NCBI GenBank assembly: GCA_017964055.1
Contig: JAGCSS010000377.1
Coordinates: 1 to 10,384 of the forward strand
Direction of reading: 5' to 3'
DNA length: 10,384 nt
Origin: Lachnospiraceae bacterium
GTDB taxonomy: Bacteria > Bacillota > Clostridia > Lachnospirales > Lachnospiraceae
Shown here: in pieces, positions 6,967 through 10,384 of the stretch
Position numbering within the stretch: the stretch's first letter is position 1
How the letters are laid out: each line of letters begins with the position of its first letter
Notes under the pieces: model-generated
What the model was told of the DNA's origin: nothing
The model's database searches: none
What the model saw: the letters and a program-made list of their open reading frames with translations, nothing else
Made by a program: the position numbers and the translations under genes

Positions 6967-7079
6967 GTTGTGCGAGTGTACAACTATGCCCATCGGGCAT
7001 AAACCATCAATCACGCATGTCCTTTTAGGATCAGGTGCGGCCCTGCTCATGACCGTCGGTCCCATGAGACGGATATGCG
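6967..7079 (+). ncRNA. Structured 5' leader of rpsB mRNA, candidate autoregulatory RNA
   Basis: Two adjacent hairpins open the leader. GTTGTGC (6967-6973) pairs with GTGTACAAC over 6978-6984 around a GAGT loop, and TATGCCC (6985-6991) pairs with GGGCATA (6995-7001). A branched element follows. CGCATGTCC (7014-7022) pairs over nine positions with GGATATGCG (7071-7079, one G-U) and encloses two hairpins: CAGG (7032-7035) with CCTG (7042-7045), and CTCAT+GACC (7046-7054) with GGTC (7058-7061) + ATGAG (7064-7068), with a two-base bulge. CCGTC (7053-7057) can alternatively pair with GACGG (7068-7072), which would break both the inner hairpin and the closing stem. S2 is known to repress its own mRNA through the leader in Gammaproteobacteria; by analogy this may be an S2 leader. 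I cannot assign it to a described RNA family. Confidence 0.6.
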
Positions 7080-7107
7080 GAAGAAAAACCAAATGGAGGA
7101 AAAGAAA

Positions 7108-7845
7108 ATGAGTGTTATTTCAATGAAACAGCTTCTCGAAGCAGGTGTTCATTTCGGACATCAGACCAGACGCTGGAACCCCAAGATGGCTCCCTACATC
7201 TATACCGAGAGAAACGGTATCTACATCATCGACCTTCAGAAGTCGGTAGGCAAGGTTGACGAAGCTTACTTCGCGATCAAGGATATCGTTGCCAACGGCG
7301 GCAAGGTTTTATTCGTAGGAACCAAGAAGCAGGCTCAGGACGCTATCAAGAGCGAGGCAGAGCGCTGCGGTATGTACTATGTTAACGAGAGATGGCTCGG
7401 CGGCATGCTGACCAACTTCAAGACCATCAAGACCCGTATCGCACGTCTTAAGGCTATCGAGAAGATGAGCGAGGACGGAACATTCGATGTTCTTCCCAAG
7501 AAGGAAGTTATCCAGCTCAAGAAGGAGTGGGAGAAGCTTCAGAAGAACCTTGACGGTATCAAGGATATGGGCGGAATTCCCGATGCTATCTTTGTTGTAG
7601 ATCCCAAGAAGGAGAGAATCTGCGTACAGGAAGCTCACGCACTCGGCATCAAGCTTATCGGTATCGCCGATACAAACTGCGATCCCGAGGAACTTGACTA
7701 TGTTATCCCCGGCAATGACGACGCTATCCGCGCCGTAAAGCTTATCGTTGCCAAGATGGCTGACGCAGTTATCGAGGCTAACCAGGGCGCAGACGCAGCG
7801 GTTTCCGCTGAGCCTGAGACTGAGGAAGCAGCAGAAGAGGCTTGA
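7108..7845 (+). CDS. rpsB: 30S ribosomal protein S2
   Basis: 245 residues from ATG 7108, seven nt after GGAGGA (7095-7100). The frame is open a further 11 codons upstream to 7075, but that stretch contains the ribosome binding site and is not conserved S2 sequence. Family landmarks are plain: [20 protein letters not shown] at the N-terminus, [36 protein letters not shown], and [19 protein letters not shown] followed by [15 protein letters not shown]. The C-terminus is a variable acidic Ala/Glu tail. S2 is a late-assembling protein of the small subunit and is needed for binding of S1-type proteins and for mRNA interaction. Codon use is strongly biased, as expected of a highly expressed gene. 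It is paired with tsf, as in most bacteria. Confidence 0.97.
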   Translation: MSVISMKQLLEAGVHFGHQTRRWNPKMAPYIYTERNGIYIIDLQKSVGKVDEAYFAIKDIVANGGKVLFVGTKKQAQDAIKSEAERCGMYYVNERWLGGMLTNFKTIKTRIARLKAIEKMSEDGTFDVLPKKEVIQLKKEWEKLQKNLDGIKDMGGIPDAIFVVDPKKERICVQEAHALGIKLIGIADTNCDPEELDYVIPGNDDAIRAVKLIVAKMADAVIEANQGADAAVSAEPETEEAAEEA

Positions 7846-7869
7846 TCGTACAGCGAATCATGAACCTTT

Positions 7870-7899
7870 CGGGGCGAGGGCTAGCCTCGTCCCGTTTTT
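7870..7899 (+). terminator. Intrinsic terminator or attenuator between rpsB and tsf
   Basis: CGGGGCGAGG (7870-7879) pairs with CCTCGTCCCG (7885-7894), ten pairs with one G-U, around a five-nt loop, and five T follow (7895-7899). It lies 24 nt after the rpsB stop and about 15 nt before the tsf ribosome binding site. No separate promoter for tsf is visible after it, so partial read-through would set the S2:EF-Ts ratio. A comparable terminator in the rpsB-tsf spacer is known from E. coli. Confidence 0.87.
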
Positions 7900-7929
7900 C
7901 ATTAAATAATAATTCAGGAGGATTTTAAC

Positions 7930-8859
7930 ATGGCAGAGATTACCGCCAGCATGGTAAAGGATTTAAGAGAGAAGACCGGCGCAGGAATGATGGACTGCAA
8001 GAAGGCTCTTACAGAGACTAACGGCAATTTTGATGAGGCTATTGAGTTCTTACGCTAGTAGGGCCTTGCGGCAGCTGAGAAGAAGGCAAGCCGTATCGCC
8101 GCAGAGGGCGTTTGCGATACATATGTAAGCGACGACAAGAAGTGCGCAGCGGTTGTTGAGGTTAACTCCGAGACAGACTTCGTTGCAAAGAACGAGAAGT
8201 TAAAGTCTTTTGTTGCCAATGTTGTTAAGCAGGCAGCTTCTTCGAACGCAGCTGACATTGACAGCTTCCTTGCTGAGAAGTGGGCACTTGACACTTCCAA
8301 GACAGTTAAGGAAGAGCTCAGCTCACAGATCGCTGTTATCGGTGAGAAGCTTGATATCCGTCGTTTCGTAAAGTTCACTACCAACGGATTTATCGTTTCC
8401 TACATTCATATGGGCGGCTCACATGCTGTACTTGTTGATGTTGACGCTCCCGTTAACGACGCTACCGTTGAGGCAGCAAAGAACCTTGCTATGCAGATCG
8501 CAGCACTTAATCCCAAGTATGTTGATCAGAGCGAAGTTCCCGCAGACTTCATCGAGCATGAGAAGATGATCCTCAAGGAGCAGGCGATGAACGATCCCGC
8601 AAATGCCAACAAGCCTGAGAACATCATCGACAAGATGCTCATCGGCCGTCTCCAGAAGGAGATGAAGGAGTTCTGCCTCATGGATCAGGTTTACGTTAAG
8701 GATCAGGAGATGAGCGTATCCAAGTACATCGATTCCGTTAAGAAGGCAAACGGCTGCGAGTTCAAGGTTAACAGATTTGTTCACTACATCACCGGTGAGG
8801 GTCTCGAGAAGAGAAACGATGATTTTGCGGCAGAAGTTGCAAAGCAGATGGGAATGTAG
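7930..8859 (+). CDS. tsf: Elongation factor Ts, reading frame interrupted by two tandem TAG codons
   Basis: The frame has 310 codons from ATG 7930 (AGGAGG at 7916-7921) to TAG 8857-8859, the normal EF-Ts length. EF-Ts exchanges GDP for GTP on EF-Tu and is normally essential or nearly so. The N-terminal UBA-like domain [20 protein letters not shown] is standard, as are [22 protein letters not shown], the EF-Tu-contacting TDFVAKN (residues 82-88), and the C-terminal dimer/core domain with HMGG near residue 161. Codons 43 and 44 are both TAG, exactly where the family reads Glu-Lys in [14 protein letters not shown]. Everything before and after is in the same frame with no other damage. The only in-frame ATG after the stops is at 8410, which has lost the UBA domain and TDFV, so simple restart would not give a working protein. 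Possible causes are sequencing or assembly error, a recent double mutation with suppression or a second tsf copy, or read-through. Confidence 0.9.
8056..8061 (+). other. Tandem in-frame TAG TAG within tsf
   Basis: After CGC (codon 42), codons 43 and 44 are TAG TAG, then GGC CTT GCG continue the conserved protein. Relative to a typical GAG AAG, each codon needs only its first base changed to T (G to T and A to T), leaving the other bases and the frame untouched. tsf is also the only gene in the window that ends in TAG; the other completed genes end in TAA or TGA. Confidence 0.9.
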
Positions 8860-8865
8860 TATAAT
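8837..8865 (+). promoter_or_regulatory. Putative sigma-A promoter overlapping the 3' end of tsf
   Basis: TTGCAA (8837-8842) and a perfect TATAAT (8860-8865) are spaced by exactly 17 nt; the -10 hexamer begins at the base after the tsf stop. Initiation would be near 8872, only about a dozen nt before the tsf terminator stem. It could serve the downstream membrane sensor gene, with the hairpin acting as an attenuator, or yield a transcript of under 50 nt. Chance is possible because the -35 lies inside coding sequence. Confidence 0.5.
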
Positions 8866-8883
8866 ACAATCACAGGAACAGAA

Positions 8884-8918
8884 AAAGGGAAACGCCTGTA
8901 GCGTTTCCCTTTGTTTTT
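8884..8918 (+). terminator. Strong intrinsic terminator after tsf
   Basis: AAAGGGAAACGC (8884-8895) is perfectly complementary to GCGTTTCCCTTT (8901-8912), a 12-bp stem with a five-nt loop CTGTA. G and then five T follow (8914-8918). The A-run at 8882-8886 gives a shorter T-tract on the other strand, so weak bidirectional activity is conceivable, though no convergent gene is present. It ends the rpsB-tsf unit. Confidence 0.93.
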
Positions 8919-8970
8919 CTTCTCGAAATATGCAGTTGCTTTATTTTTCTTTGACAATCGTGAGGACGGC

Positions 8971-10384
8971 ATGAAAGAAAGATCTTTCTCCTTTAGGAAC
9001 GAGTTATTGTGCTTTCTGGCAATAGTTTGCGGAATAGCCTTTAATCTCGCATGCTCATCTCTGAACGGTCTGATACCTGATTCACCTATTTATCTTGACA
9101 GCATCGGCACTATCGCTGTTGCCGGTATGGCGGGCTATTTCCCCGGGATCATCACAGGTGTCGCTACCAATATCCTCAGGATATTCTTTGACCCCGAGAA
9201 TCCGTATTATGCCATACTCAGCGCGGCCATTGCCATAGCCTCCGCATTTTTCTTCGGCAAAAAACTATATAAAAAACCGGTCAATATTATTTGGCTGATA
9301 CTGTTTCTCGCTGTGATAGGCGGGATACCGGGCACCTGGATATCACGGATATTATGGGGCACCGAGATCGACAATCCGTATATCTACGAACTGTTCAGGA
9401 TATTCCATAAAAAGGTCGGGATCGGAGATACGCTTTCTGCTTATCTGTCCAATTTTGCTTTTGATATAGCGGATAAGACGATCAGCGTGATCATTGCGCT
9501 GCTGATCATGGGCTTTATTCCCGAAACGATCCGCAACAGGCTCAGGAACAGCGGTTTAAGGCAGGACTACGTTCCCGCGGATACGAGAAAGGCATCGTTT
9601 TCACAGATGCGCAGATCGATCAGTTCGGGCAGCGTTATACTGATCCTGACCGTAACTATCGTTTCCGTCGGTGCAGTGACGTGGGTCAGCTCCGTGTTGT
9701 TTGCCAGATATGTTCAGGGGCAGGCATTGAAGGATGCCGAGCATGCCATTGAGCTGGTAAAAAATAAAGATGCGATCGATCCCGATGATCTCAGGGATTG
9801 TGTCAACAACGGAGAAGCATCTCCTGCTTACGAAGATATCAAAGATAAACTTGCTGAGATCAGAAACGGTGTTACCGATGTAAAAAACCTGTTTATCGTA
9901 TACCCGGTAGAAGAAGGATTACGTGTAGTGTTTGATCTTTCCCGGCAGGAAGCCAATAAGATGTACGAGTACGGGGAGATAGCGCCTTATGTTGAAGCTT
10001 TTCAGCCGTATAAGAACGATCTGCTCCGCGGAGAGGATAAAATAGATCCGATCCGGTACGATTCGAGCAGAGGCAGTCTGCTTTTGGTCCTGAGACCTGT
10101 CAATCAGGTGTCCGGTTCGCTTGTTTGCTACATCGGCGTGGAAGTTGATAAGGCTGCGAATCTTGACTATTATCAGAATGACTTTATCATACGCGTACTT
10201 CTGATCACGGCTGCGCTGATCGTTGTGGTAATAGCGTGGAGTATTCGCCTGTCGAGGTATCGTCTGGTCCTGCCGATCAACAGTATGGCATACTGCGCAA
10301 ATGAATTCATTACCGATTAAAACAGCAGGGGAGTATACGACGAGGCGAGACGTATCAGCCGCCTCAAGATCAGTACCGGCGACG
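8971..10384 (+). CDS. Membrane sensor protein, interrupted by an in-frame stop and cut by the window end
   Basis: The start is ATG 8971, four nt after GAGGA (8962-8966); the frame runs back to 8911 but would overlap the terminator. It is open for 449 residues to TAA 10318-10320. Residues about 10-185 hold several hydrophobic helices with LDSIGTIAVAGMAGYFPGII, resembling ECF transporter S components (substrate-binding membrane subunits). A TM helix (219-243), an extracytoplasmic Cache/PAS-like region (about 244-403), another TM (404-424) and the start of a HAMP-like linker (RLVLPINSMA) follow. After the TAA the same frame continues with DEARRISRLKISTGD, which looks like the rest of that linker (family members often read ...TGDEI there), so the gene is probably longer with one broken codon. 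In related proteins the missing C-terminus is commonly a GGDEF, phosphatase or similar output domain; which one applies cannot be seen. No close promoter other than 8837-8865 was found. Confidence 0.75.
10318..10320 (+). other. In-frame TAA inside the HAMP-like linker of the membrane sensor gene
   Basis: The protein would end at EFITD, in the middle of the linker just after the second TM helix of the sensor module and with no output domain. The 21 codons that follow in the same frame are open and linker-like (DEARRISRLKISTGD). A single first-base change in CAA, AAA or GAA would produce this TAA. The open stretch alone is too short to prove continuity; the resemblance to the family linker is the main evidence. 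Confidence 0.6.

Noticed and set aside
6986..7111. Small upstream frame of 41 codons from ATG 6986 ending in TGA that overlaps the rpsB start codon (ATGA), suggesting translational coupling.
   Set aside because: No ribosome binding site precedes ATG 6986, the ATG lies within a hairpin stem, and the protein shows no domain. The RNA secondary structure explains the region better.
7650..7680. GCCGATAC in rpsB resembles the -10 element of a sigma-28 promoter.
   Set aside because: No TAAA-type -35 lies at the required distance and it is inside a conserved coding motif.
8410..8859. Independent gene of 149 residues beginning at ATG 8410.
   Set aside because: It is the C-terminal half of EF-Ts in the same frame, with no ribosome binding site at its start; the upstream conserved half continues to the tandem TAG.
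8951..8956. Perfect -35 hexamer TTGACA shortly before the sensor gene.
   Set aside because: No -10-like hexamer is found 16-18 nt downstream; that position falls within the first codons of the gene.
1..10384. Genome-wide reassignment of TAG or TAA to an amino acid.
   Set aside because: TAA ends six genes exactly at their expected C-termini, and tsf itself ends with TAG at the expected length directly before its terminator. A global code change does not fit.
1..10384. CRISPR arrays, insertion sequences, tRNA genes, phage or defence genes.
   Set aside because: No regularly spaced repeats, transposase frames, tRNA-like folds with anticodon arms or defence domains were seen; the window is dense core motility and translation genes.

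Overview
The window is a chromosomal segment of a motile, flagellated Firmicute. It is most likely a clostridium of the Lachnospiraceae type, judging from the gene set, the gene order, the Thr-Pro linker style and the strong AGGAGG-type ribosome binding sites; this assignment is inferred from sequence character, not from a search. All genes are on the + strand. Positions 1-6879 are the 3' end of a large flagellar/chemotaxis operon: the cheA C-terminus, cheW, cheC, cheD, a small membrane protein, the sigma-28 gene (fliA/sigD), a FapA/DUF342 gene, a small unknown gene, a SwrB-like membrane-anchored coiled-coil protein, and a membrane-anchored MltG N-terminal-like protein with a long Thr-Pro linker. 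The genes are tightly packed (about 15-80 nt gaps) and the operon closes with a strong intrinsic terminator at 6882-6918. The order cheC-cheD-sigD-swrB-rpsB-tsf is the one known from Bacillus subtilis, with extra genes inserted here.

Positions 6931-8918 are the translation locus. It has a near-consensus extended -10 promoter, a structured leader of about 140 nt, rpsB (ribosomal protein S2), an intrinsic terminator in the rpsB-tsf spacer, tsf (elongation factor Ts) and a second terminator. tsf is otherwise full length and well conserved, but it carries two adjacent in-frame TAG codons at codons 43-44, where the family has Glu-Lys.

Positions 8971-10384 hold the start of a large membrane sensor: a multi-helix N-terminus resembling an ECF transporter S component, then a TM-extracytoplasmic-TM module and a HAMP-like linker. 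Its reading frame is also interrupted, by a single TAA at 10318-10320, and family-like sequence resumes in the same frame to the window edge. Any output domain lies beyond the window.

Functionally, CheA and CheW form the signalling array, CheC is a CheY-P phosphatase, and CheD is a receptor deamidase that CheC controls. Sigma-28 drives late flagellar genes, and the SwrB-like and FapA proteins are probable assembly factors. The most notable observations are the stop codons inside tsf, the second interrupted frame downstream, the folded rpsB leader, and a promoter inside the tsf 3' end that runs straight into the tsf terminator.
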